In this document: positions 41,604-49,946 of the stretch, piece by piece
Position numbering within the stretch: position 1 is the stretch's first letter
Layout: each line of letters starts with the position of its first letter
IMG/VR virus record: IMGVR_UViG_3300010885_091183
Location: 37,915 to 101,914 of that record
Origin: a virus
Length of the DNA stretch: 64,000 bases
Direction: 5' to 3' (one strand)
Made by a program: the position numbers and the translations under genes
Notes under the pieces: model-generated
The model's input: only the letters and a program-made list of their open reading frames with translations
The model's database searches: none
Told to the model about the DNA's origin: nothing

Positions 41604-41635
41604 CCTACAGGAAGTTTTGTTTCAAAAATACAATT
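41604..41635 (-). promoter_or_regulatory. Repeated promoter element, copy 9
   Basis: TGTAGG type, palindrome AGGAAGTTTTG; 73 nt before the GHKL-like gene, an unusually long leader. Confidence 0.6.
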
Positions 41636-41660
41636 AAAGTCAAAGAAATTTGATTTTTAC

Positions 41661-41711
41661 AAAAAAACCCAGACCACGCAGCAAGATATGTTAAGCTGCG
41701 CAATCTGGGTT
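41661..41711 (-). terminator. Hairpin terminator with inner stem
   Basis: AACCCAGA / TCTGGGTT outer stem, GCAGC / GCTGC inner stem, U-run on minus strand. Confidence 0.75.
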
Positions 41712-41737
41712 AGCAAATGACCTAAAATTGCCGGACT

Positions 41738-42328
41738 TTAGGCCACTTGTTCTAAGGTGATTCCATATTTGGAGAAATCGGGCGAGTAAAGTTCTGGAAA
41801 AGCCTGCACCAAGACACGAACATCTTGGACGCAAGTGTTCCAGTTTGCACAGCCTTCGTGCCTGCCTTCCCAGCATTTTAGGTGATGCACGGGTGATTTC
41901 AGCATATTTTGAGCCGTAGTTTCATTCAAGAACTGTTGGTTGTATTGCAACTGCACCAACTTAAATGGCTTAAAATCAGCAATTAATTTGCTATTTTTGT
42001 TGATGAACTCCCAAAGGGGACACAAATCCCTGCCGTCTATCCAACAAAAATTATCACGGCGAATGTCAAAGCAACTTACATGCGCTTCTGGACCGCTGCC
42101 TTTGATTGTGTATTGATACTCCGTATCGCCGTGCTGTGCGTGATTCTTGGTTAGTTCTGCGCCTTCATTGCACCGAATAAATTGCGTTGCAAAGTTTCCT
42201 TTGCTGGGGTTGATGAGGGTGTTGTAGAAGTATGCAGCAGCACCATCTGGATACCCATCGTGATGGATATAAACACAAAAGGTTGGCGCTTTTTTGTCTT
42301 TGAATTCGTAAGTGGCTCTTGTGCTCAT
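41738..42328 (-). CDS. Conserved phage protein (MSTRATYEF type)
   Basis: 196 residues. MSTRATYEFKDKKAPTF, VYIHHDGYPDGAAAYFYN and ELTKNHAQHGDTEYQYTI match a family found in many phages and some bacteria, function unknown. His-rich N-terminal half. GGAGA before ATG; terminator right after the stop. Confidence 0.8.
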   Translation of the reverse strand: MSTRATYEFKDKKAPTFCVYIHHDGYPDGAAAYFYNTLINPSKGNFATQFIRCNEGAELTKNHAQHGDTEYQYTIKGSGPEAHVSCFDIRRDNFCWIDGRDLCPLWEFINKNSKLIADFKPFKLVQLQYNQQFLNETTAQNMLKSPVHHLKCWEGRHEGCANWNTCVQDVRVLVQAFPELYSPDFSKYGITLEQVA

Positions 42329-42354
42329 TTGCGTCTCCTATTTGGTTGAACTGT

Positions 42355-42394
42355 GAAAAAAGAACCCACAGAACATTTCTGTGGGTTCTGAAAA
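42355..42394 (-). terminator. Hairpin terminator
   Basis: 12-bp stem AGAACCCACAGA / TCTGTGGGTTCT with U-run on minus strand, ending the gene to its right. Confidence 0.85.
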
Positions 42395-42403
42395 TTAAAT
42401 TAA

Positions 42404-42862
42404 TTACTTTTTCTTGGGCTTGCAACCTACTTTGCAGTAGATTTTCTCAGGGGCCTCTTGGAAGTAACAGAACAGAGCGGGGCACAACCACCCCTTCAGT
42501 CCATCTTGAGATTCGTACCAGTTACCCTCATAGCTCTTGTTAAACTTGTCACCTTCAAGGCGTGTAAGCACGACAGTAGCATCTGGGAACTTATTTTTGC
42601 TGAACACTAGGCTGCAACCATCTTCTGCCTCGTCTAGAGGTATGCCAGCATCTTCAAGAGCTTTCTCTAGAATTTCTGGGATGCCTTGAACAAAAGCTTC
42701 TCGGACAAGTCCTGTAGCAGCGTCATCAAACACCCAAGTGCCATAAGACTTGTAAGGATACAGAGTCAGGATACTGTTGGTCGGCACGGGCTTTTTGACT
42801 TTCTTATTGATAGGTGCATTTCGTGCGCTTAGAACGGAAAAAACATCATTGATCCAATTCAT
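42404..42862 (-). CDS. Accessory protein, unknown
   Basis: 152 residues. Start MNWINDVFSVLSARNAPI with AAGGAG upstream. KPVPTNSILTLYPYKSYGTW, LVREAFVQGIPEILEKAL and CSLVFSKNKFP give a mixed fold close to some phage DUF proteins (I recall pfam-less relatives with WVFDD). C-terminal Lys-rich. A 17-bp stem hairpin lies in its leader. Confidence 0.65.
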   Translation of the reverse strand: MNWINDVFSVLSARNAPINKKVKKPVPTNSILTLYPYKSYGTWVFDDAATGLVREAFVQGIPEILEKALEDAGIPLDEAEDGCSLVFSKNKFPDATVVLTRLEGDKFNKSYEGNWYESQDGLKGWLCPALFCYFQEAPEKIYCKVGCKPKKK

Positions 42863-42883
42863 GAGAAACTCCTTAAGATTAAA

Positions 42884-42930
42884 ATTAGACATTAGGCAAC
42901 TTGCAAAGTGCAGGTTGCCTAATGTCTAAT
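42884..42930 (-). promoter_or_regulatory. Leader hairpin with perfect 17-bp stem
   Basis: ATTAGACATTAGGCAAC / GTTGCCTAATGTCTAAT separated by 13 nt, lying between promoter copy 10 and the ribosome site. Could control mRNA stability or translation, or be a protein-binding site. Confidence 0.7.
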
Positions 42931-42957
42931 CGGAAGTTTTGTGACTTAAATACAATT
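42931..42957 (-). promoter_or_regulatory. Repeated promoter element, copy 10 (degenerate)
   Basis: CGGAAGTTTTG then TACAATT, but the centre is GTGACTTAAA instead of TTTCAAAAA. The -10-like end merges with the leader hairpin. Confidence 0.45.
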
Positions 42958-43236
42958 ACACGCAAAAGTTTTTTGACTTTTGGTGAAAAAAAGGTTGCAG
43001 GGGCTGTTGTTGTAGCATCAGAACCGATTCCTGTTCTGATTCAGTTGGTATAAAAGCTTTTCCATGTATATCTGGTGATAGGGAGGAGCTTATCCCTATA
43101 GGCTTTTATCGTAAGAGGGAAAAGAAAAAACCTCACAACTACAACAGGGGTTTAGTTACAACCCCCCAGACACCCTGCGACAAACTTACCTTAACACGAT
43201 CTGGGACGATAAATCAACAAAAATCTCCACCTTTTC
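42958..43236. other. Noncoding stretch
   Basis: No convincing gene. Contains a short inverted repeat (TAGGGA...TCCCTA around 43078-43099) and a purine-rich run. May hold a small RNA, but nothing specific is seen. Confidence 0.4.
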
Positions 43237-43458
43237 TCAGTTGTACTCGCAGGGGCCACACGCACCTGTTTCCACATGGTAACTATGGCTAGCCTGTGGG
43301 TGGTTTGCCGCAAGCCAACGCAGAGCCTTGCGGTGTGGGTGCTTGACCCGCTTTGTGGGGATTCGTACCCACTTGACCCTTGCCTCCTCATCCTTGGGGA
43401 TAAGCATGGCTTCCACCACGCCTCCCCAGTTGGAGAAGCTCACATGTGCAATTTTCAT
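43237..43458 (-). CDS. Small basic protein, unknown
   Basis: 73 residues. MKIAHVSFSNWGGVVEAMLI, then KWVRIPTKRVKHPHRKALRW and CGPCEYN at the end. Basic; could bind nucleic acid. AAAGGAG before ATG. Overlaps the neighbouring gene by 4 nt. Confidence 0.6.
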   Translation of the reverse strand: MKIAHVSFSNWGGVVEAMLIPKDEEARVKWVRIPTKRVKHPHRKALRWLAANHPQASHSYHVETGACGPCEYN

Positions 43459-43646
43459 ATTTGACTCCTTTTGTCATGAGAGGTTAGAACGATGTTGAAG
43501 TCCATCAACAACTTGCTGCGAATGTCGCCACGGTAATGAAACTCTTGAGAGTTGACCAAGGCAACTACTGTGAAGTCGCCACTCAAGGTGATGCTAACGA
43601 TGTGACTGACATTCAAAATGTCACCATTATCCATGCGGTGAAGCAT
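43455..43646 (-). CDS. Small beta-rich protein, unknown
   Basis: 63 residues: HRMDNGDILNVSHIVSITLSG, VVALVNSQEFHYRGDIRSK. Looks like a small beta-barrel/strand protein. AAGGAGG before ATG; ATGA-type overlap with the following gene. Confidence 0.65.
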   Translation of the reverse strand: MLHRMDNGDILNVSHIVSITLSGDFTVVALVNSQEFHYRGDIRSKLLMDFNIVLTSHDKRSQI

Positions 43647-43667
43647 CAGATTTCCTCCTTGTTGAAA

Positions 43668-44219
43668 TCAACCAACCAAAGCCTTGTCCTTCCAATACAG
43701 GACAGACTGTTTGAGAGCCTCCACGAATTCGGAGTCACTCATGTTCGTCGCCGTTCCACCACTTAACTGGAAGTGGTTAGCGATTAATGTGTCAGGTTGG
43801 ATCGGCATCTCACCAACTTCTGGACTAGCATTGAAGCTGACTATTTCCCAATCAGCATCCGTGCTGTTTTCCTTGCCCTCAGCCAGCACCTCTTTGCTGT
43901 AGAGGACAACATCCACACTCTGGGCAGCGATCTTCTGCCCATTGGCGTGGAGAGTTTTGCGGGGCTCTTCCCCATCACGGCGGGCTTTGAACTCGCCATG
44001 CAGCTTGTCACCAGCTTGAAGCTGGATGACGCTGGAGAAGAACCCTTCAGGGGCCACAGGGACCAAAATCACCCCGTCCCTGTAGCCCTTCTTGGCCTTT
44101 TCCAAGTTGGCTTGGACCATTTCTAAAACCTTCTCATCGGACAAAGTCCAACGAGAGAAGTGAGAGAAAGGAGATTCTGCCGTCTGACGACGCACGAAAG
44201 AGTTGAATGCAATGGTCAT
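43668..44219 (-). CDS. DUF3228 family protein
   Basis: 183 residues. FNSFVRRQTAESPFSHFS, DGVILVPVAPEGFFSSV, RRDGEEPRKTLHANGQK, VDVVLYSKEVLAEG and LIANHFQLSGGTATNMS match DUF3228, a family of bacterial, eukaryotic and phage proteins of unknown function. AAGGGAG before ATG. In this cassette it lies downstream of the 112-aa gene and may be cotranscribed from promoter copy 11. Confidence 0.85.
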   Translation of the reverse strand: MTIAFNSFVRRQTAESPFSHFSRWTLSDEKVLEMVQANLEKAKKGYRDGVILVPVAPEGFFSSVIQLQAGDKLHGEFKARRDGEEPRKTLHANGQKIAAQSVDVVLYSKEVLAEGKENSTDADWEIVSFNASPEVGEMPIQPDTLIANHFQLSGGTATNMSDSEFVEALKQSVLYWKDKALVG

Positions 44220-44252
44220 GGTGTTGCTCCCTTGTTTAGCGTACATCGGTAT

Positions 44253-44591
44253 CTATTCTGCGGTATCTTCGATGGTGACCAAGCCGACCAGCGGGTAGCC
44301 CTCGAATTTACCGGGCTTGGGGTAACTCCAACTGAACCCGCCATCAAGGAGCTTGACGCTCCTGCTCGGCCCAAGGCGGCAGAAGTAGTAGCCTTTCTTG
44401 CCCGTGCCTGTAATCCACTCAGGACACCTAGAACATAGACCGTAAATTGCCAACCGGTCATACTTGCTGCCTCCCGACTTGACCACTAGCACGGTGCTCC
44501 CATCGGCATAGGTGGCGAGAATTTTGTCCTTTTTGGCCCCTGCACGGACAGCCTTGATAATGTAGCTGGGAGTGCGATCTGAACTGGTCAT
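44253..44591 (-). CDS. Small basic protein with Cys pair, unknown
   Basis: 112 residues. KAVRAGAKKDKILATYADGS, YGLCSRCPEWITGTGKKGYY. Basic, one C-x2-C. AAAGGAGG before ATG; promoter 33 nt upstream. Not recognised. Confidence 0.65.
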   Translation of the reverse strand: MTSSDRTPSYIIKAVRAGAKKDKILATYADGSTVLVVKSGGSKYDRLAIYGLCSRCPEWITGTGKKGYYFCRLGPSRSVKLLDGGFSWSYPKPGKFEGYPLVGLVTIEDTAE

Positions 44592-44623
44592 GGCTCACCT
44601 CCTTTTGTTTAACTCTATACAAA

Positions 44624-44656
44624 GTGATAAGGAAGTTCTGTTTCAAAAATACAATT
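44624..44656 (-). promoter_or_regulatory. Repeated promoter element, copy 11
   Basis: TATCAC type, palindrome AGGAAGTTCTG. Confidence 0.65.
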
Positions 44657-44708
44657 AAATTCAATTTTTTTCTAGAATTTTTCTGAGGCTTGCAGTTTGG
44701 TCCCGACA

Positions 44709-44746
44709 TAAAAAACCCCCGCAAGGCTTTGTGGGCCTTGCGGGGG
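44709..44746 (-). terminator. Strong hairpin terminator
   Basis: CCCCCGCAAGGC / GCCTTGCGGGGG 12-bp stem with U-run on the minus strand; closes the ubiquitin-like cassette. Confidence 0.88.
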
Positions 44747-44769
44747 CAGAGAGAACGGGCGAAGGGCGA

Positions 44770-45075
44770 TTAACCCTTCACGCCCGCCTGCTTGATGAAC
44801 TCCAGCGTTTCGTTAGGCTGGAGGATGTAATCTTCCGCAACCGAAACTCCATCCACAAAGGACAAAGCGTCAGCGGGGATGTTGTATGCCACCGAAAATG
44901 TCCCACGAACAGCACTCACGCTATTTAGGGCAACTGGGTGGATGCCCTCGGCAGCACCGTGAACAACCTTGCAGTTGCTTGCCTGTAACCCGCTCAACAC
45001 ACCTAGAACATCGACACTCTGGGCATCAGGGCTGTTGGCAAAACCATTGGTGGGGTTCTGATTTTGGTCGCTCAT
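44770..45075 (-). CDS. Beta-grasp ubiquitin-like protein ending in Gly
   Basis: 101 residues. The first ~40 are low-complexity (QNQNPTNGFANSPDAQS); the rest has a small beta-grasp layout: AVRGTFSVAYNIPADAL, DGVSVAEDYILQPNETLEF, and a C-terminus KQAGVKG. The NETLEFxxxAGxKG ending is that of ThiS/MoaD/phage ubiquitin-like proteins, whose terminal Gly is activated by an E1. It follows the E1-like gene with an ATGA-type overlap; the second ATG is chosen because AGAGGAG is correctly spaced from it. Neighbours (E1-like, JAMM) are the strongest support. Confidence 0.7.
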   Translation of the reverse strand: MSDQNQNPTNGFANSPDAQSVDVLGVLSGLQASNCKVVHGAAEGIHPVALNSVSAVRGTFSVAYNIPADALSFVDGVSVAEDYILQPNETLEFIKQAGVKG

Positions 45076-45077
45076 TT

Positions 45078-45815
45078 TCATGCTCCTCTTTTTACATGCC
45101 GGTCACGAACTACACTAGTCAAAGTGCTGAGATCACACAGCACCTCCGCATATCGATGCGGTTTTTTTTCCACCTGTTCCGAATATAACACGGGATCGGT
45201 GAGAGTGTAAAAAGCTGCAAGCATTTTTGCAGCGATTAGATTATTCATGATCACCAACTGAGGAACTTCCTCAGCAAGCCGGGAACAACTCCCCGGCTGA
45301 TTGTGCTCATGAGGATGGAGATCAGTAGGATTACTGATCTCGGGATGGTAGTGACTCGCCAATGGCGGGGTCAAGTCAACCCCGCCACGACGAATGTGGA
45401 TGAGCACATTGCCGTCAGTCCGGTCATTACCACCACTAATCACGGTGACATTGCGCAACTGACAAGCACGATCACTCACGATCTTCCTACTCTTGTGGTT
45501 GTCCACACAGAGTAAAACCACATCTCCTTCACGGACAATCAATCCGACATTCGCATCATCAACGAACTCGGACTTGTCTCTAAACTCAATTCGAGGAAAT
45601 TGACCCCTCAACCTCTCAACCGTGATGGTTGACTTGGGGCCACAATCCTCGAACTCTTGACGAGCACGATTATTCTCCTCGTACTGGTCGCCGTCAACCA
45701 CGGTGAGAACAGGTTCGGGAAAAGTCTCGTCCTCGAAGTTTAAAAACCGGCATAGGACCGGCAACACGCACAGTCCTATGCCACCAGCACCAATCACCTT
45801 GATGTTGTTTGCCAT
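45078..45815 (-). CDS. ThiF/E1-like ubiquitin-activating enzyme
   Basis: 245 residues. Rossmann loop IKVIGAGGIGLCVLPVL (GxGGxG at 9-14), acidic D41-x-D43, Arg-rich NNRARQEF (R50, R52), K61, and LLCVDNHKSRK (D105), all features of the adenylation domain that activates the C-terminus of ubiquitin-like proteins. C177 in QPGSCSRLAEEVPQ is a candidate catalytic Cys; family assignment does not depend on it. GGAGG before ATG; promoter copy 12 is 18 nt upstream. Partner is likely the beta-grasp protein encoded next. Confidence 0.88.
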   Translation of the reverse strand: MANNIKVIGAGGIGLCVLPVLCRFLNFEDETFPEPVLTVVDGDQYEENNRARQEFEDCGPKSTITVERLRGQFPRIEFRDKSEFVDDANVGLIVREGDVVLLCVDNHKSRKIVSDRACQLRNVTVISGGNDRTDGNVLIHIRRGGVDLTPPLASHYHPEISNPTDLHPHEHNQPGSCSRLAEEVPQLVIMNNLIAAKMLAAFYTLTDPVLYSEQVEKKPHRYAEVLCDLSTLTSVVRDRHVKRGA

Positions 45816-45832
45816 TAACACCTCCACAAAGG

Positions 45833-45864
45833 ACTACAGGAAGTTTCGTTTCAAAAATACAATT
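45833..45864 (-). promoter_or_regulatory. Repeated promoter element, copy 12
   Basis: TGTAGT type, palindrome AGGAAGTTTCG, 18 nt before the E1-like start codon, serving E1 and the ubiquitin-like gene. Confidence 0.65.
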
Positions 45865-45886
45865 AACTCAAAAAATATTTTCCGAA

Positions 45887-46912
45887 CTAATCACCTTCAT
45901 GCCGATACTTGAAACCATGTTCATCACGACGATATCCAAAACTACGGAGTTGCCGTTCAGTAGGATCAAATGATATCTCATCTTCATCAACATATATTCC
46001 ATCTTCGATCCTTGGACCGGAGTCAGGGAACAAGCCCTGCTCCAGTCCATCGAACTCGAACTCCTCACACTCTACCTCTTCCACGCTCAGTCCAAGGCGA
46101 CTAATTCCCTTGGGGTGTCTCGAGATCTTTCTAGTGACCTTGGGCAACCATTCATTTCGGATGGTTATCTCCAATTCGTTTTCCAACCATGCCTGCTGCT
46201 CGTCGTTCAGCGCAAGACGGTGGTACAACTCTTGACGCTTGAATATCTGACCTTTGAATGGACCATCTCCCTCTTCCTCAACAACTTCGGAAGAAGTGTT
46301 GGGCACACCATCACACACATCGGCAATCGCCTTCGGGAAGCGGTTGTCGTTGATGGCAATGCTAGCCACAATGCTGAAATCATTGCGGTTCACATGGCCA
46401 AGGGTGATGTGAATTCCATCAAAGGTGGATTCATCAAACTCATCCGTACCGCTGTGGAAAGCTGAGAAGTCACAATGGGAGTGAATAGTCCCCACATTTT
46501 GCCAGCCGGGACCATCGCTACCCATGTAATTCCGCTCCTCGACAGGAACGCTGTCAGTTCTGTCATAGCTGACAGAACTGTAGCTGACTTCCTGTTTGGG
46601 GCACCACAGACGATACTGACCCAATTTCTTGGAATACAGAAGGGTCAAATAGCTCTCCGTTTTGTACTCAACGAACACTTCACGGAAGAACATCAATGCC
46701 TGCCCAATGATCGTTGCTGGAATCTTGGGAAGGTTGAAACTTGCTTGAGTGGGAGCAGCAGCAAGGTGAGGAATTTCTTCAACCTTGACCAATGCACTTC
46801 CAAAGTTCCTGTCTGTCCTCATGTAGATGCCGTCCTTGGCAACCACATAGTAGATTCCGGTTTCAGGCAGCTTGGTGCCGGGAATATTCAGGAACACGGG
46901 AAAATTAATCAT
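45887..46912 (-). CDS. JAMM/MPN-type metalloprotease
   Basis: 341 residues. The motif H144-S-H146-x7-S154-x2-D157 (GTIHSHCDFSAFHSGTDEF) has the same spacing as the AMSH-type deubiquitinase motif; an acidic residue at E82 or E86 would complete the zinc site. The Pro of HxHP is Cys here. The C-terminal ~120 residues are acidic. Such enzymes remove ubiquitin-like tags or trim their precursors. AGGAGC lies in the last codons of the upstream gene, so translation is coupled. Confidence 0.85.
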   Translation of the reverse strand: MINFPVFLNIPGTKLPETGIYYVVAKDGIYMRTDRNFGSALVKVEEIPHLAAAPTQASFNLPKIPATIIGQALMFFREVFVEYKTESYLTLLYSKKLGQYRLWCPKQEVSYSSVSYDRTDSVPVEERNYMGSDGPGWQNVGTIHSHCDFSAFHSGTDEFDESTFDGIHITLGHVNRNDFSIVASIAINDNRFPKAIADVCDGVPNTSSEVVEEEGDGPFKGQIFKRQELYHRLALNDEQQAWLENELEITIRNEWLPKVTRKISRHPKGISRLGLSVEEVECEEFEFDGLEQGLFPDSGPRIEDGIYVDEDEISFDPTERQLRSFGYRRDEHGFKYRHEGD

Positions 46913-46913
46913 C

Positions 46914-48356
46914 TTAGCTCCTCATAAGTGATGCGTGACGAAGAACAATCGGGGTCTTGCGGGGCCGACCACGACCCCGATTGATGGGTTGGCCATCCGG
47001 TCCCAGAGGAACAGGAGGCTTTTCCTTGCGAGGCCGACCACGACCACGCTTGACTACAGGCTCAATAGCAACAACACCACGAGCAATGATCTCCTCTGCC
47101 TGCGCCTGTATTAGCGCAACCTTGACCTTTTCAGCCTCCAAAAATTTGTGGACAGCAGAAAGCTCAATCTTGGTCTTGAGCATCTCTAAATCAAACTTCT
47201 GACGGTCCTCAGCGATCTTTCGCACCATCTCATCGACCTTGCGACGATCCTGTTGAACCTTCTCCAACTCCTTCAACTTGAATTCCTCAAAGCCAGCCAT
47301 AGTCTCGGCTTCAAGAACCGAATAGGCGGAATGAAGATTGCTACGATAACACTCAGCCAACTTCTGCTTGTTGGCCAAAAGCTGACCCTGTTCCTCGATG
47401 GAAAGAGTCCGCATGGCATCGACAGCATTAGTAGACAAGGCAAACAACCCCTCGGTAACCTGTTGTTTCAGGTTGCGAGTCATCGCTGCCTTGCTGCCAC
47501 GACTGGTCAAGTCGCTATCGATGAGCCTACCAAGCTGCCACCCTGCCTCCTGTGGCAATTTCACATCAGCACCCAAAGACCACATTGGGTGCTGCTTGGA
47601 AACCTCTGCCCAATTGCTGAAGCAATTGTGAATACGCTGAATAGGGTGCTGCCCCTCCAGAGTATCGTAGCCAAAATTCTTCTGAAAGAAGCTCACCAAA
47701 TTGGAACTGAGATCGGTGTTGAACTCGCTGCTCCAAAAACTAGTGATCAGCGTTTCACACTTCTCGGTGAAAGCATCGCTCCCTTCAGGCAATTCCATGC
47801 CACTTGAACTGCCTCCAGTACATACACCAAAGCGGTTTCCATAACCCATGTTCGGCAAAGGAAGATCATAAACAATCGATGTCAATGAATCGATTGGTTG
47901 CTTGCTACAACTGATTTTCATCTGCCGAAACTTTTCACCACGCCCGTGTTTACTAAAGGTGATGACATACTGGATGTATGGCAAGGAAACATAATAATGC
48001 TTGACATCACCATTTCGGTCATTGAAAGCGACCCGTCTGCAACGAGGCGCTTCCTCAATGACGATGTTGGTACTCTTATCATCCCTCTGCACATAGCGTG
48101 TGCCAACAGGAAATACAATCAACTTCTTGGACTGCTCGTTAGTCCAAGAAGTTGCCACATCAATGAGACGCACACTAGTGTCAGAGACAAATGCCTGAAC
48201 CGCTCCAGCGGTCTGTTCCTCAACAGTAACCTTCAGGCTTTCTCTGATACCTCTCACGGTTCCTTCCGTGATTGCATCAAGAATCGACATCATCTGCCGA
48301 TCTTCTTGCCATTGCATCCTTTTGACGACTTTGTCAACAACTTCACTTGAACTCAT
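46914..48356 (-). CDS. AT-hook coiled-coil protein of the ubiquitin-like cassette
   Basis: 480 residues. Helical N-terminus (SSEVVDKVVKRMQWQED), a middle domain with YVSLPYIQYVITFSKHG and YDLPLPNMGYGNRFGVCTG, a long Glu/Lys-rich coiled coil (residues ~330-430) and two AT-hooks, KRGRGRPRKEK and NRGRGRPRKTP, at the end. The middle domain, with its PLPNxG...xCxG pattern, recalls proteins beside ThiF/JAB genes in PRTRC-type cassettes. AAAGGAG before ATG. Role unknown; it could tie the pathway to DNA or replication. Confidence 0.75.
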   Translation of the reverse strand: MSSSEVVDKVVKRMQWQEDRQMMSILDAITEGTVRGIRESLKVTVEEQTAGAVQAFVSDTSVRLIDVATSWTNEQSKKLIVFPVGTRYVQRDDKSTNIVIEEAPRCRRVAFNDRNGDVKHYYVSLPYIQYVITFSKHGRGEKFRQMKISCSKQPIDSLTSIVYDLPLPNMGYGNRFGVCTGGSSSGMELPEGSDAFTEKCETLITSFWSSEFNTDLSSNLVSFFQKNFGYDTLEGQHPIQRIHNCFSNWAEVSKQHPMWSLGADVKLPQEAGWQLGRLIDSDLTSRGSKAAMTRNLKQQVTEGLFALSTNAVDAMRTLSIEEQGQLLANKQKLAECYRSNLHSAYSVLEAETMAGFEEFKLKELEKVQQDRRKVDEMVRKIAEDRQKFDLEMLKTKIELSAVHKFLEAEKVKVALIQAQAEEIIARGVVAIEPVVKRGRGRPRKEKPPVPLGPDGQPINRGRGRPRKTPIVLRHASLMRS

Positions 48357-48387
48357 GGTTGCACTCCTTTTCTTGCGTTTAGAAAAA

Positions 48388-49194
48388 TTATTCGTCGTTG
48401 CCTTTAAAACCCAAGTCATCGTCGTACGACTCGTCCACCTGCTCGAGGATTTGCTTGGCGGTCCCCATCGGGAAAGGAATGTCAAGAAGCTTTTCAAGAT
48501 CGGCGCTGATGAAAGTGCCAAACTCTTCTTCCAACAGCCCCTCAGATTGAGGATCAACATCGTGATCCTCATCCTTGAACATCAAAGCTGTCACCGCTTT
48601 CAGAAAGTGCTTACTTGTTTGATACTTGTGAGTGAAAGATGATAAATCCAGAAGCATCTCGCTACAATCTGGACCAATCGCTTCACTCAGGATATGCCAA
48701 GATTCATCAGCAAAAGAAGACCCATATACTGCCAACATTTTCTTGCGGACTTCTCCATCAAGACAGACGGGACAAACCAAGTCATCCTCGGTCTTGATGG
48801 TGCCATAACCACAGTTATGGCAACCATTCTCCACGAAAAAATTCAATATGTTTCCAGCAAGTGCATCAATGGGGTCAGGGGTGAAGGTAGACATCCCGCC
48901 CGCAAAAAACAGTTTACCTTCAGCAGTCTTGAAGGTATGTTTTACCAGCAAGGCGTTCCTGACTGCTGGTAATTCCAGCACCTCACTAGATTTGTACTTT
49001 ACACCCCTTTCATGAAAAATTTGGTGCAGGATAGCCACAACAACAAGGTGGGTCAGACCCACATTCTTGTTGTAAAATGGTTTCTGCTCATGCAATAACA
49101 TCCCAGCCTTGATCTGGTCAGGGATGTTCTTGTAAGACTGCTTGAGAACAGCCTTGCTGATCTCATCTGCCAGCAAAAACAATGCTTGACGCAT
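48388..49194 (-). CDS. Zinc-ribbon protein, first gene of ubiquitin-like cassette
   Basis: 268 residues. A zinc ribbon C-H-N-C ... C-P-V-C sits near the middle (NGCHNCGYGTIKTEDDLVC); helical elsewhere, acidic at the end (ESYDDDLGFKGNDE). AAAGGAG lies before the next gene. It is led by promoter copy 13, 33 nt upstream, which probably also serves the AT-hook and JAMM genes. Not recognised as a family, but constant Zn-ribbon partners occur beside such cassettes. Confidence 0.7.
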   Translation of the reverse strand: MRQALFLLADEISKAVLKQSYKNIPDQIKAGMLLHEQKPFYNKNVGLTHLVVVAILHQIFHERGVKYKSSEVLELPAVRNALLVKHTFKTAEGKLFFAGGMSTFTPDPIDALAGNILNFFVENGCHNCGYGTIKTEDDLVCPVCLDGEVRKKMLAVYGSSFADESWHILSEAIGPDCSEMLLDLSSFTHKYQTSKHFLKAVTALMFKDEDHDVDPQSEGLLEEEFGTFISADLEKLLDIPFPMGTAKQILEQVDESYDDDLGFKGNDE

Positions 49195-49226
49195 GGGTTA
49201 CTCCTTTAGATTACTTCTGACAAAGC

Positions 49227-49258
49227 TTTACAGGAAGTTCCGTTTTAAAAATACAATT
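49227..49258 (-). promoter_or_regulatory. Repeated promoter element, copy 13
   Basis: TGTAAA type, palindrome AGGAAGTTCCG; leads the ubiquitin-like cassette. Confidence 0.65.
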
Positions 49259-49337
49259 AAATTGCAGAATTTTTTAAAATATTTTCCTTACTTTCCCGCA
49301 AGGGGGCCTGTAGGTACAATCAGTCTAAATTCTGGAC

Positions 49338-49368
49338 AAAAAAAAGAGGGATGCTGTTGCATCCCTCT
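49338..49368 (-). terminator. Hairpin terminator
   Basis: AGAGGGATGC / GCATCCCTCT stem with TGTT loop and U-run on minus strand. Confidence 0.85.
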
Positions 49369-49393
49369 GGCATATCTCTGGCAGAATCTATCT

Positions 49394-49945
49394 TCAGATA
49401 GAATCTATTTCTTTGTGACGATCTATGTCGATCACAAACTGGTGCTGCCTGTTGGCGTACTCTTCGGCTGGCACCAAGAAATACTTATCAGTTCCAGTCG
49501 CATTATTCAGGCGGGCCTGCACCCCAACCATGCCCTTGGGAACATTCGTCCGCCAGTCTCCCCAAGCAGCACACACAAGAAACTTGTCATAGTTTACTTC
49601 AAGGAATCGTTTCTCCTGAAGAACAAGCGATTCCTCCAAGGCAACTTTGTTGCCGGACCACAGTTCGTACTCAACTGGATACCAATTCTTGAGGCCTCCA
49701 ACCGCATAATCCACCTCCTTTGGGTCGAAGTGTTCATGAAAAACTGCGATAACCTTCGATGCCTCGCAATCCTCCTCGTACCACCCTCCCGCAACCTTGA
49801 ATGCTGCGGGCATTTGACGATTCCGGCCGGAGGAAAGCTTAATCCCCCCGTGAGATGCCGTTGAAGCCTTCAATATGCCCTCCGCAACTTCCTTTAGATG
49901 GTGAATTCTGCCCCAAGGGGAAGCACTTCCAATTCGCAATTTCAT
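49394..49945 (-). CDS. DUF7007-like protein
   Basis: 183 residues. Start MKLRIGSASPWGRIHHLK with AAGGAGA upstream. GILKASTASHGGIKLSSGRN, AAFKVAGGWYEEDCEASKV and VFHEHF fit the DUF7007 domain, found in phage and plasmid proteins. Function unknown. Coupled to the preceding 76-aa gene (1-nt gap). Confidence 0.8.
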   Translation of the reverse strand: MKLRIGSASPWGRIHHLKEVAEGILKASTASHGGIKLSSGRNRQMPAAFKVAGGWYEEDCEASKVIAVFHEHFDPKEVDYAVGGLKNWYPVEYELWSGNKVALEESLVLQEKRFLEVNYDKFLVCAAWGDWRTNVPKGMVGVQARLNNATGTDKYFLVPAEEYANRQHQFVIDIDRHKEIDSI

Positions 49946-49946
49946 A

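Noticed and set aside
44770-49194. Naming the cassette a PRTRC system
   Set aside because: The E1, JAMM and beta-grasp combination is similar, but no ParB-related gene or clear PRTRC marker is seen, and the other partners differ.
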